34,429 bases of DNA from Zygnema cylindricum. Its lineage: Eukaryota; Streptophyta; Zygnematophyceae; Zygnematales; Zygnemataceae. The notes below the pieces were generated by a model, which saw nothing but the letters and a program-made list of their open reading frames with translations, was not told the origin of the DNA and searched no databases. The stretch is taken from NCBI GenBank assembly GCA_037447655.1, contig JBBHKE010000551.1:1-34429 (forward strand), given 5' to 3'. Position 1 is the first letter of the stretch. The number at the start of each line of letters is the position of its first letter. Below are positions 10,868 through 21,289 of the stretch, piece by piece. A program made the position numbers and the translations under genes.

Positions 10868-11059
10868 TAATTGACTAAGAATAAGTTTTTTTGTAGTTTT
10901 TTGCCATAATTTACACACGTGATTATGTACCCTTTTTTATTAGGCAGAAAGGCAAAAAAAATGCACATAAGTAGAAAATATCACGTATAACAAAAAACAA
11001 CAGGTAATTGTATTAATGTGTGTGTCGACAAATGAGTGGACTAAGTATTTTTAGGACAA

Positions 11060-11972
11060 TAAATTAAGGGAATTGATCATGGCAGTGACTGTTGTTTTGG
11101 TTGCGCACAGTAACTTACGTCATTTTGTCAAAAATTGTACGTTTAAAGTACACATTAGTACGAGTAAAGCACCGTTGTGTCTAAATTTGACGGTCAATCG
11201 GTTAGACAGCTTTGACTTTCAAAATATTGTTTCTAACCGCTTAAACTTTTGCCTCACTTGCCAACGTCGACCGTCATAATAGAATTAGCAATTCACACGG
11301 CCGGCGAACGTTTACGGTAACAAAACTGCGGCAACCACATGTAAATAAAAGTGTTGCAGACGTCACTTTTTGTCGTTACGTGAGCTTCACGGTGAGAGCA
11401 CGTTGGATATTAACTTAGCCGCAAAATTGAAATTTAGTCGTGTAAGCGTTACATTGAATTTAGACGCAAATTGAAACGAAACCTCTTTAAACTGAAGTAC
11501 TGTAAGTCTTGTACGGAAATATTAAAACGAACGAAACGAAATTTCGCTATCAATGTAAGAATGTTGATTCGTAGATAGTGTGGCTCGATTTCATCGCGCA
11601 TATTTTTTTCATTTAATTTCAATTGATACTTTTACGCAGATTCGTTTTATTATAGTGTACAAAACGACAAAAAATGATTATCTACAACACTTTTATTTAG
11701 ATGTGGTTGCTGCAGTTTTGTTACCGTAAACGTTCGCCGGCCGTGTGAATTGCTAATTTTATTATGACGGTCAACGTTCGCAAGCGCGGCAAAAGTTTAA
11801 GCGGTTGAAACAATATTTTAAAAGTCAAACTGTCCAACCAATTGACCGTCAAATTTAGACTCAACAGTACTTTATTTGTACCAATGTGTACTTAAAAAGT
11901 ACAATTTTTGATTAAAAGACGTGAATGTGCACAACCAAAACAGTCACTGCCATGATCAATTCCCTAAATTAA
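11060..11972. mobile_element. Long-TIR element, 897 bp, 8-bp TSD
   Basis: The element runs 11068-11964. Its arms are about 290 bp each (about 11068-11360 and 11682-11964), starting GGGAATTGATCATGGCAG, and are inverted copies with scattered substitutions. TAAATTAA directly flanks both ends (11060-11067 and 11965-11972). The centre (about 320 bp) has no transposase. Long TIRs suggest a Mutator-like (MULE) or foldback element; an 8-bp TSD would also suit hAT. The 68-codon frame at 11073-11279 lies wholly in one arm and is not credible as a gene. Confidence 0.8.
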
Positions 11973-12366
11973 AACTACGATCTTTACAAAGTTCTCACAA
12001 TGTTACAGTTGAAACATTTACAAAAATAATAACAATAATTATACCACAAAAGCACACGGATCATCGTCATTATTGAGACATTTTTTAGGCACTAAGAATT
12101 ATAATAAGAATAAGAATAAGAAAAATTTCAAAAGTTCAAAAGTCAAAAGTTTTTCAGATTTTCACTTGTGACAGGACTATCAAAATGTACTGTTACATTC
12201 CCTTGCTGCCGGGAAAAAAAGAAAAAAAATGCAATATATATTTTCATTTTCAATCATTTCAATTTCATCTCAGTTTTTTGTTTTAAAAAAAAAAAAAACT
12301 TATACAATAGAGATTACAAATGCCGCTAAAAAATTAAAAAAAAAAGTTTTTCCTTTTCCCCAAGAA

Positions 12367-13913
12367 TCACCACATAAATCTTTGCCATCCGGACTCGTTT
12401 GGCCATTTAAAAGGTCGGAATAAAAAAACGAATATTGTCAAAATATCAACACATATAAAACTTCCCAAAATAAAAAAATATTTCAAACCTTTAGGACAAG
12501 GGGAATTTAAAATCGCGAAAAAAAGGGGTATAGTAAAATATCGAAATTCGATTAAAGGGGCCGGAATAAGGACAGCAAAAGTGGCCCCGAGAAAAAACAA
12601 AATCCAAATTTTAGACCGTCTTTTTCCTGCAAAAAAAAAAAAAAGGGTAAGGAGAGGGAGAGAAAAACAAAAGAGGGAGGAGTGGAGGGAGGGGTGGAAG
12701 GAGGATGGAGGAAGGGGGAGGGGGGGGGGGAGGGAAGGAAGGAAAGGAGGAGGAAAGGGAAATGGAATGGTGGAATGGAATGGAATGGAACAAATAATGG
12801 AATGGAATGGATGGATGAAAATGGAAAATAAAATAAAAAAAAATCAAAAATCAAAAAATCAAGCTCAATAAATAAATAAAAAAATAAATCAATGAATAAA
12901 TTAATAAAAACTTGACGTCATATTCAAAACCAGAATCAAAATTAAAATCAAAATGAAATCAAAATAAAGGTTAAAAAGTCAAAGTCAAAGAAAATCATAA
13001 TAATAATTAATAAAAAAAATAATTAAAAAAAAAACAATAAACACCTAAATAAAAAGACCAAAAAAATCAAAAGTCAAAACCATACCAAAACCAAAACCCA
13101 AAAAAAAAAAAATAGTCGAAGTCAAAATGAAATGTAAATTAAAATTAAAATCAAAACCAAAATTTAAATAACATTAAAATCAAATCAAAATCGTAATAAA
13201 AAATTAACGGAAATCAAAATAAAATCGTAATAAAAAAATAGAATCAAATCAGAATCAAAATTTAAGCCAAAAGTCAAAAGTCAAAGTCAGTCAAATTCAA
13301 AATCAATCAAATCTGAGAGAAAATCAGTAAAAAAAAACGGAAAATAGCCAACCAACCAAAAAACAAAAATAAAACCTTGAAACCTTTCTAAAAACCCAAA
13401 ATCTAAAAACTTAAAACCAAAAACTTAAAACCAAGAACTAAAAACCAAAAAAAAACCTCACATTCATTCATTCATTCATTTATTTGTTTGTCTGTTTATT
13501 GATTCATTTATTTATTTGTTCATTTGTTCATTTACTTATTTATTTATTTATTTATTCGTTCATTTGTTCATTTACTTATTTACTTGTTTATTTATTTATT
13601 TCGTTTCCTCACCTGTATTTGTGAACCACAAAAGACGAAATTGCGACGGCCAATCCTAGGGCGCCAGCTGTCCTCCATGGATTTTTTTTGCATTTCTGTT
13701 GTGGTGTTCGTATCTTTTGTCCATTTCTAAAGAAAACTCAAAAAACCCGGAGAAAGATAAAAAAAATAAAGGGTGGTGGAAATGGAGATTTTAGAGCATC
13801 TTTGCCCCTGTAAAAAAAAAAAAAAGGGTCTATTTTCCAAAAGTGATATGCATTAATAATACAATACATATATATTTAATAATACATATACATATACATA
13901 AATATATAAACAC

Positions 13914-13954
<41 letters not shown>

Positions 13955-16900
13955 TCATACATAATATAAATAAGCATGAATAAAAATTTGTAACTTTCGC
14001 ATAAAAAGAACACCAAAAAAAAAAACTTCAGACAGCAACGTTTTTCTAAACTAACATACATCGTTACTTTTTCCTTTCAAGTTCTGAATTAGTTTTACTT
14101 AAGTAAAATTTTTTAACTTAATTTTTTTTCAGCATTTTTTTTTCTTTTTTTTTTTCTTTTTTTTTTTACTTACCGACAACAATCCCACCGTTAACGAAAA
14201 CAAAGATCGCAAATCCGATACAAACAACAAAAAAAGGAAGAAAATCGACAAAAAAAATCCATTTTTTAAACCAAAGTCGATGAAAAAGCCAAAAGATATC
14301 CTCGAATAACCCTGAAAAAGAGAGAGAGGAAGGGAGGGAGGGAGGAATAAATGAAATAAGGATACCCTTTTTCTTTTCAGGATACATTTTTTTTCAGGAT
14401 ACATTTTTCTTCAGAATACGTTTTCTTTTTCGGAATACATTTTTTTTTTCTATGGAAAATGTTTTTTTCATTTTTATTTTTTTAATTTATTATTGGAGCA
14501 CAAGAATTTCAAAAAATTCAAAAAAAGAGTACAAAAGGACAAAGAAGAAGAAAAATAAAAATTTATAAAAACTCAAAAGCACAAAAACAATAATATAGAA
14601 AAAAACATAAACGGTAGACAGTATTTTTATGAAAATAGATAATTATTTAACAAAAAAAAAAATCCAAAATTGGAAAAGAGAAGAGGGGGGAGGGGGAGCG
14701 AGGGAGGGAGGGGGAGCGAGGGAGGGAGGGGTGAGAGAGAGAGGAGAGGGAGAGGGAGAGGGAGAGAGAGAGAGGAGAGCGAGGGAGTGGAGAGGGAGAG
14801 AGAAAAAGAGAGAGGGAGAGAGAGAGAGGAAGAAAGAGAGGAGAGAGAGAAAGAGAAAAGGAGTAGCTTTACAATTACCTCTTTCCCCATCTCCTCCATC
14901 CTCAAAAGTACTTTTTTGATTTATCATATCTTCAGAAAAATTAAATTTATTATCCGCTGGATCCACACTATTTTCGGTGTGAGTCTCCTTTTTGACTCCT
15001 CTCTGCCTCAACGTTTTTCCATTATTCTCCGTTTTACTCTCCGTTGTATTTTCCGTATCGTTCTGCCTTTGATTTTCCGTTTTATTTTCCAAATTCTTTT
15101 CCGTATCCTTCTCCGTTTTCTTTTCTGTTTTATGGAACAATGAAACGGAAACGTCGTCCATAGAAACGGTTTCGAAGGATTTCTTCGACAAATTAGAATC
15201 GGTTTTTCGCAAAAAACTTAATGCGGATTCACAAAGGACAAAAAAAACCCAAACGGCATTCGTTTGACGGAAATAAATCGAGATTGCTCCAAACTGTCCA
15301 CATGGAAGATAAAGGGTAAGGAAGAGGGAGAGGGGGAGGGAGAGAGGGAGGGGGAAGGGGAGAAGGAGTAGGAGAAAGGAGGGGAAGAGAAGCGTGAGAG
15401 TGAGAGTGAGAGAGGAAAGATGGAGAAACAGAAAAGGATGTATAAATGAGGGAGGGAGGGAGGGAGGGAGGGAGGAAGAAGAGGGAGAGAAAAAACGAGA
15501 CCGAGATAACATTCGTATTTTGATTGTGGTTTGGTTTATTTATCTAAATCTAAACTGTCAAAATAGACCTATCTCTCTCTCCTACAAACTGAAATCTTTC
15601 ATTAAAAATAAAAAATAAAAAACTGTATTAACCGGAAACAAACTGAAACGGAAACTAAAAGTAAAACTGAAACAGAAACCAGAACTGAGACATAATTGAG
15701 AATGAAACTGCGACTAAAAATAACCGGAAAGAACCGAAACTGAAACTAAAACTGAAACTAAAGCTGAAACTGAAACTGAAACTGAAACAGAATTGAAAAA
15801 AGAAACGAAGTGCCAAAAACTGGAACCGGAACAGCATTGAAACTGAAACTGAAACTAAAACTAAAATCACACTCGTTCGGAAACAGAAAACTGAAACAGT
15901 AAACCGAAACCGAAAATTGGAACCGAAACAGAAAACTGACCACTGAAAACTGTAACTTTTCATAGAACTCACCCGGAAAACTAGAAGAGCGACAATCTCA
16001 CCGTGGCACTTAACAGGTTTTTTTTCTTCAAGGCGAAAAAATACATCCCCATCACTGCCGTTGTAGCCCCGATATCGGTATAAAATAAAAACGTAAAAAA
16101 AAACTGAAGGGGATAAAGGGCCATTAAAACAGCTTTCCTCCACGGCTCCGATTTCGTCTTTTCTGAAGGCGAAAGCTCAAGGGAGATTCTCCAGAAAAGG
16201 ACAAAATTCACAAAAGTCAAAAGAATGTTTACGGAACGGAGAACAGGTACTGCGCAAAGAGACGAAAGGGTCGATTCTGGGTGTATAATTTGAGACAAAG
16301 GGAGGAGAGTTGAGACATAGAGATAGGACAGGTAGTACCTGCACCAGATAAGGACAAAAAGAAATCCTAAAAAACCTTAAGAAAAACCTTTGCTAAAAAA
16401 AATCACAAAAAGAAAGTTCAATTACCGAAAAAAAAAAATATATATATATATATATATAACCGAAAGAGGAGGATACCACTTAACACCACCGATATTAGCA
16501 TCTGATTTTGTTAACAATTACTAATATTAACAACTTTGAGTAATTTGTTAAAAAAAAAATGCATATATATCCACATTAATTTAGGTAAAATATTAGTATC
16601 CACGTTCGTAAATGTAAACTTTTGTTAACAAACGAAAATCCACACAAATTTAGGTGCGACATAAGCATCTGATTTTGTTGAAAAGTTTCCTATTTTGTTA
16701 AATGAATAATCCAAATTAGTTGAAGTACAAATATCAGTATCTCAAATTTGTTAAAAACAAGATTATTTTTTGTTTTAAAAAAAAAAAATCCACACTAACT
16801 TAGGTGCAAGATAATTATCACATTTTGTTAAAAAAATTCTTAGTTTGTTAAATAAACCATCCACACTAGTTTAAGAACTATATTACTAACTCATTTTGTT

Positions 16901-18785
16901 CAAATAGTTTATGATTTTGTAAAAAAAAAAAAAACCACACTAATTTTGGTGACAATTTTCCACATTAGACGGATTCCACACTAACTTGTTCTTTTTACAA
17001 AACAACATCTCCTTCAAAAAAATAAAAAGGACAAAAGAAAAAAACACAACCTACGAGCCAAAAAAAAAAAGCAAAAAAAAAAAGCATTGTGCCAAAAAAA
17101 AAAAAAGGGGGATGAGAAAAAAAAAACTAGATATTGAGCCAAAAAACCAAAAAATAAAAAACAAAAAGCAAAAAGAAAGGGATGAACGAAAAAAAAAACA
17201 AAAAAAAATAAAATGCCATAAAAATAAAAAAAAATAAAAAAATATATATATTTACAAGCCTGGCAAAGTGGTAATCATGGAATCCCAATCCTTAAAATTT
17301 CCGCCGCAATATTTTTGAGTCTGAGGGATGTGGAACATCTCATCCTGACAAAAAAAAAGGAAAAAAAAAAGAGAAAGAGAGAGAGAAAAACCAAATTAAA
17401 AATTAAATAATAGAGCAAATAAAAACATCGTAACATGTCTAAACTTGCCTCAAAAGTTGCCTTCTCCCTCCCCCCTCCCTCCCCCCTACCCTCTCTCTCT
17501 CCCCCTCTCGCCCTACCCTCCCTCCCTACTCCCTCCCTCCCCCTACTCCCTCCCCCTCCCCCTCCCCCTCCCACTCCCCCCTCCCCCTTTCCCTCCTAAT
17601 CCCTCCCTCCTCCCCTTTCCCTCCTAATCCCTCCCTCTCACTCCCCCCTAATCCCTCCTCCTCCCCTTTCCCTCCTAATCCCTCCCTCTTCCTCCCCACT
17701 AATCCCTCCCTCCCCCTCCCCCCTAATCCCTCCCTCCTTCTCCCCTTTCCCTCCTAATCCCTCCCTCCTCCCCTTTCCCCCCTAATCCCTCCCTTCTCCC
17801 CTTTCCCTCCTAATCCCTCCCTCTTCCTCCCCACTAATCCCTCCCTCCCCCTCCCCCCTAATCCCTCCCTCCTTCTCCCCTTTCCCTCCTAATCCCTCCC
17901 TCCTCCCCTTTCCCCCCTAATCCCTCCCTTCTCCCCTTTCCATCCTAATTCCTCCCTCTTCCTTCCCCCTAATCCCTCCCTCTCCCTCCCCCCTAACCCC
18001 TCCCTCCTTCTCCCCTTTCCCTCCTAATCCCTCCCTCTTCCTCCCCCCTAATCCCTCCCTCCCCTCCCCCCTAATCCCTCCCCCTTTCCCTCTTAATCCC
18101 TCCCTCCTCCCCTTTCCCCCCTAATCCCTCCCTCCCCCTTCCCCCTAACCCCTCCCTCCTTCTCCCCTTTCCCTCCTAATCCCTCCCTCTTCCTCCCTCC
18201 TAATCCCTCCTAATCCCTCCCTCTTTCTCCCCCTCCCTCTTTCTCCCCCTCCCTCTCCCTCCCCCTCCCTCTCCCTCCCTCCCCCTCCCCCCTAATCCCT
18301 CCCTCCCCCTCCCTCCTAATCCCTCCCTCTTCCTCCCTCCTAATCCCTCCTAATCCCTCCCTCTTTCTCCCCCTCCCTCTTTCTCCCCTCCCTCTCCCTC
18401 CCCCTCCCTCTCCCTCCCTCCCCCTCCCCCCTAATCCCTCCCTCCCCCTCCCTCCTAATCCCTCCCTCTTTCTCCCCCTCCCTCTTTCTCCCCCTCCCTC
18501 TCCCTCCCCCTCCCTCTCCCTCCCTCTCCCTCCCCCTCCCTCTCCCTCTCCCTCCCTCTCCCTCCCTCTCCCTCCCTCTCCCTCCCTCTCCCTCCCTCTC
18601 CCTCCCTCTCCCTCCCTCTCCCTCCCTCTAATCCCTCCCTCCCCCCCCCCCCCCTCCCCCCTCACCATATATGGCTCTGGCACATTCTTCTCAAACATCC
18701 ATGCGATAACGACAAAAACCGCCGCCGATATCGCCACACGTGTCAAATATTTCACACGTGTCCAGTTTTTCGCACGTGCGTCCAT
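12367..18785 (-). CDS. ALG10: ALG10 alpha-1,2-glucosyltransferase, apparently disrupted
   Basis: Exons read on the minus strand: 18785-18666, 17344-17256, 16338-16002, 15293-14879, 14311-14174, about 13799 (or 13807)-13613, and 12626-12367. Family landmarks in order: start with one TM helix, then VPEPYM/DEMFHIPQTQKYC across the first splice, DWDSMITTLPGLY, a TM-rich exon 3 (RSVNILL..., LYPLQFFFTFLFYTD), FRQTNAVW, a low-complexity K/E/T/N loop, NGGIVVG, a TM exon ending SFVVHKYR, and the terminal IPAPLIEFRYFTIP...FRPFKWPNESGWQRFMW. ALG10 adds the third (last) glucose to Glc2Man9GlcNAc2-PP-dolichol using dolichyl-P-glucose, in the ER membrane. Exons 1-5 join in phase. The sixth has an in-frame TGA at 13740-13738, and the exon expected next (HPYLLADNRHY block) is not present in 12627-13612, where the phases also fail to join. 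So it is a pseudogene, or the assembly has lost sequence. Identity is firm; integrity is not. Confidence 0.85.
12640..13610 (-). repeat. Low-complexity DNA where an ALG10 exon should lie
   Basis: On the plus strand this is GGAGGG-rich (12650-12760), then GGAATGGAAT, then several hundred bases of AAATCAAAAT-type A-rich DNA (12830-13460), then TTCA/TTTA tetranucleotides (13460-13600). No coding exon is visible on the minus strand although the phases of the flanking ALG10 exons demand one of length 2 modulo 3. Confidence 0.75.
13860..13965. repeat. (AT)n microsatellite in ALG10 intron 5
   Basis: A near-perfect TA dinucleotide run at about 13917-13951 with imperfect flanks (ATACATATACATA). Non-coding. 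Confidence 0.9.
14675..14870 (-). repeat. GA/GGGA-rich tract in ALG10 intron 4
   Basis: Impure GAGGGAGG and (GA)n repeats on the plus strand, so the pre-mRNA of ALG10 is pyrimidine-rich here, immediately downstream of the exon 4 donor (GAG/GTAATT at 14878). A similar tract at 15310-15480 sits in intron 3 just upstream of the exon 4 acceptor at 15294. The exon is thus bracketed by CT-rich intronic repeats. Confidence 0.8.
15640..15950 (-). repeat. (GAAACT)n hexanucleotide repeat in ALG10 intron 3
   Basis: Reiterated ACTGAAACTGAAACTAAAAC on the plus strand. The F/S/V-rich open frames on the minus strand through it are repeat artefacts joined to the true exon 3 upstream. Confidence 0.85.
16480..16985 (-). 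repeat. Degenerate tandem repeat, about 70-80 bp unit, in ALG10 intron 2
   Basis: Units begin with CCACACTAATTTAGG or variants at about 16570, 16642, 16711, 16791, 16861 and 16936, each followed by an ATTAGTATCTGATTTTGTTAA-like phrase and a second TTTTGTTAAA. Copies are diverged with A-run length changes. Non-coding. Confidence 0.7.
17461..18660 (-). repeat. CCTAATCCCTCCCTC minisatellite filling ALG10 intron 1
   Basis: About 1.2 kb of the plus strand is pure pyrimidine apart from the AA in CCTAATCCCTCCCTC units, spaced about 25-60 bp by CTTCCTCCCC / CTCCCCTTTCC segments. Higher-order copies are evident (for example around 17690-17820 and 17820-17940). From about 18530 to 18630 it becomes a regular CTCCCTCCCT decamer-type array. 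In the ALG10 transcript this is a GGGAGGGATTAGG purine tract, able in principle to form G-quadruplexes. Confidence 0.9.
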
Positions 18786-19080
18786 CCTGGTAACTTCCTT
18801 TCGTATTTTTCTTTCTTCAACTTATTTATTTATTTCCTAGGTGCTGCCACGTGGCAGATTCTTCTTACGACCTGCCACGTGGAAGCTGCGGATTTGAAGT
18901 CAGGATTTAGGTTGTACGACTTTTATTTTTTTTTAAGCATTTTTTTTTTTTTATTATTTTTTTCTGAACAAATGAGTACGGAAGGAGGCTGACTCATGAG
19001 AGGAAGTAAAATGCCACGTGGCAAAATTTTGAGATACTACGTGGCAAAATTTGAGATGCCACGTGGCAAAGCTGGACATG
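18725..19080 (-). promoter_or_regulatory. G-box cluster at the ALG10 5' end
   Basis: CTGCCACGTGGCAG at 18844-18857 is a perfect 14-base palindrome. TGCCACGTGG recurs at 18873, and a 22-23 bp unit TGCCACGTGGCAAAATTT occurs three times in tandem (19012, 19035 with CTACGTGG, 19057). Further CACGTG cores lie inside coding exon 1 (CACACGTGTC near 18733 and 18752, GCACGTGC near 18771). CCACGTGG is a classic plant bZIP/bHLH site, and CCACG is part of ER-stress elements, which would suit an ER glycosylation gene; that link is inference. Confidence 0.55.
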
Positions 19081-19193
19081 GAAGTCAAAATTTCATAAGC
19101 GTACGGAAATATGATCAAAAAAAGATTTCGGGTTTTAAATTTAGTTTTAGGGTTTCATTCAGTTCAGTTTAGGGTTCAGGGGCATCCTTCAAT

Positions 19194-19573
19194 ATTCTAT
19201 GCATAGTTCAAAAGTAGGTGAAAGTACACCCATACAATATGCCTATTGTACGTAAAAAATACAATATACCCTTAAGACCCATATTGTATTGGCCGCAAAA
19301 TGAAATAAAATAGTAACAGGGCTGAGTTGCACATGGATCGATAGCGAATTAAACGTCATGTCTAAATTTGAAAAAAAAAACGGACAAAAAAATCTTTTTC
19401 TGTGAGTTTTGAGCGACTTATTATTTAAACCGTCAGATTTAGACGATCGGACGGTCGCTGATCAAAGTAGCGATGTAAGAAGATCACATGAAAAGCTCAT
19501 AACACAACTTACGATGAAGGCGCCGACAAAAGACCTACAATAGAAACGCCTACTTTTGAACTATGATTCTATG
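19194..19573. mobile_element. hAT-like MITE (364 bp) with exact 8-bp TSD
   Basis: The element 19202-19565 has 17-bp perfect TIRs (CATAGTTCAAAAGTAGG and its complement) and the 8-bp direct repeat ATTCTATG at 19194-19201 and 19566-19573. Nearly its whole length is an inverted copy of the right half (about 20155-20517) of the element at 19698-20517, so it is likely an internally deleted relative in opposite orientation. An 8-bp TSD with short TIRs indicates the hAT superfamily. No coding capacity. Confidence 0.85.
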
Positions 19574-19580
19574 GGACTTA

Positions 19581-21105
19581 GGGCGTGTCCCCATGTAACC
19601 AATATTTTGAAACGTTATTTTGGATTTTAGCGCTGATTTTACGGTGTACTTTTCAAAGTGTGCCTATGTGAATCGTTACTTGCGCGTTCGTTATTTTCAT
19701 AGTTCAAAAGTAGGTTTTTTTATGGTAGGCCTTTGGTAGGCGCACAAAACTTGGCACAAAACTCGCGCAACGTAGGCATACTGTATGTGTGTGCGTCGTG
19801 CACACTCCTGTACGAACGTCCGAATTTGACGTAAGATAAAAGTACAGCGCACGCCGCCGGACGAATTTTTTTAGCGAACTGACACGGCGTAGGATGACAT
19901 TCCGTGGGAAAAAAAACAGGAAAAAAAAAAAAAGCGGATGGGCAACCAAACAAAATTTCGAAATAATTGCGATGGAGTTAAAATGAGAGCGGTGAGAGCG
20001 GTAAGAGTGCGACGAGAGAGAGTACGGACAGTTCATAGCTTTTTCGGAAAGTTGTTTTGCAGCCACCAACGGTAGGTTTTGGTAATTTTTTGGGAGTGTG
20101 GTATTTTATTTTTTTATCGTCCCATACTGCCTGGTTGGTCAATTTTAGGCTTTATTTAGTGTGGCCCTCAAAATTGAAGACACTAATATGACAGATTGTC
20201 CTTTCGTAAGTTGTGTTATGGGCTTTTCATATGATCTTTTTAAATCACCTACTTTGATCAGCGACCGTCCGATCGTCCAAATCTGACGGTTTAAATAAAA
20301 AGTCCCTCAAAACTCACATAAATATTTTTTTTTGTGCGATTTTTTTTCAAAATTTAGACATGTCGTTTAATTCTCTATCGATCGATGTGCAACTCAACCC
20401 TGTTCCTATTTTATTTCATTTTGCGGCCAATACAATATGGGTCTTAAGGGCATATTGTATGTTTTTCGTACAATAGGCATATTGTATGGGCGTACGGTCA
20501 CCTACTTTTGAACTATGGTTATTTTGAATATGTGGCAGCTGTACACGTCGCCAATACTTGCGAAACCCAAACTGCTGACATTTGTAGACGCCAACGGTCT
20601 CGGAACAAACTGCGGACATTTGTACGCCGCAAAGAGCTCTTGACATACTGGGACAATTGTCGACGCCAACTATCATTTGTTGACGCCCACACGTGAACGA
20701 CATAAGCAATCGCCTACGTCTACAAAATGACATTTGTAGACGCCCACAAGTGGACAACATAAGCAAACGGACAAACAATTTTTTTTTCGTGTATTCTCCC
20801 AACTGCAAAAAAACAAATGAAAACTTTTGACGCGTGCAACCCAAGATTTGTATTCGTCAATAGGGTAGTATTTTGATTAAAAGCAGATCGCGATTTGATT
20901 TCATTGCAAGTGTGAAGATGAGCTGGAAGTGGGTCGCGATGATAATACTGCCAAATCGCCGTACCTTTCAAGTTCCAAGATGACGCAAAATGTATTTGAG
21001 TTTTTGCCCATTTTTCGTACGGCGTAATATTTTCAAGTAGGAAGTCCCATTTTCTGTGTAAACGACGGAAAAAAAACCCTTACTTGAACACATGGGGACA
21101 CGCCC
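19581..21105. mobile_element. PIF/Harbinger-like element interrupted by a hAT-like insertion
   Basis: TIRs GGGCGTGTCCCCATGT and its perfect complement bound 1525 bp, flanked by TTA on both sides (19578-19580 and 21106-21108). The termini match those at 10073-10867 in 13 of 16 positions and subterminal sequences are shared. Subtracting the inserted element (820 bp plus 8-bp TSD) leaves about 697 bp, close to the size of the sister element (795 bp), so both are versions of one non-autonomous family. The 142-codon minus-strand frame at 20416-20844 has no recognisable domain. Confidence 0.8.
19690..20525. mobile_element. hAT-like element (820 bp) nested in the Harbinger-like element
   Basis: 19698-20517 has the same 17-bp TIRs as the 364-bp element and the 8-bp TSD GTTATTTT at 19690-19697 and 20518-20525. 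The minus-strand frame at 19704-20069 (121 codons) is not recognisable as a hAT transposase and contains poly-F from a T run. The terminal sequence includes inverted repeats around ACAATATGCCTATTGTACG. Perfect TSDs suggest fairly recent insertion. Confidence 0.85.
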
Positions 21106-21289
21106 TTACAGACTGGAATTTCACTATTTTTGGTTTCTATTATTTAATTGTTTTATTGATATTTGATTTTTTTGTGTTTTTTTTTTCTTTTTTTTTCAAT
21201 AATCTCTACAAGTGGTTAGGGTTATCAGTTAGGGTTTCATTTTTGCATTTTCGAACTTTTCAAATAATTTGAAATTGCAAGGTCGTCGC

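Noticed and set aside
13718-13737. A 20-base intron GTTTTT...CTTTAG that would remove the TGA in ALG10
   Set aside because: All other introns here are 229 bases or more, the donor is poor, and removing 20 bases throws the TM-encoding frame out of phase.
17461-18660. CRISPR array or regulated repeat array
   Set aside because: The repeats are degenerate CT-rich minisatellite in a eukaryotic intron, without unique spacers.
18210-18785. 191-residue protein ending in REGEGGRGRE repeats
   Set aside because: Only the first 40 residues are ALG10 exon 1. After the ATG/GTGAGG donor the frame continues into the intronic minisatellite.
19704-20069. Candidate transposase, 121 codons minus strand, inside the hAT-like element
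   Set aside because: No hAT dimerisation or DDE motifs, and it includes a run of Phe from poly-T. The element is non-autonomous.
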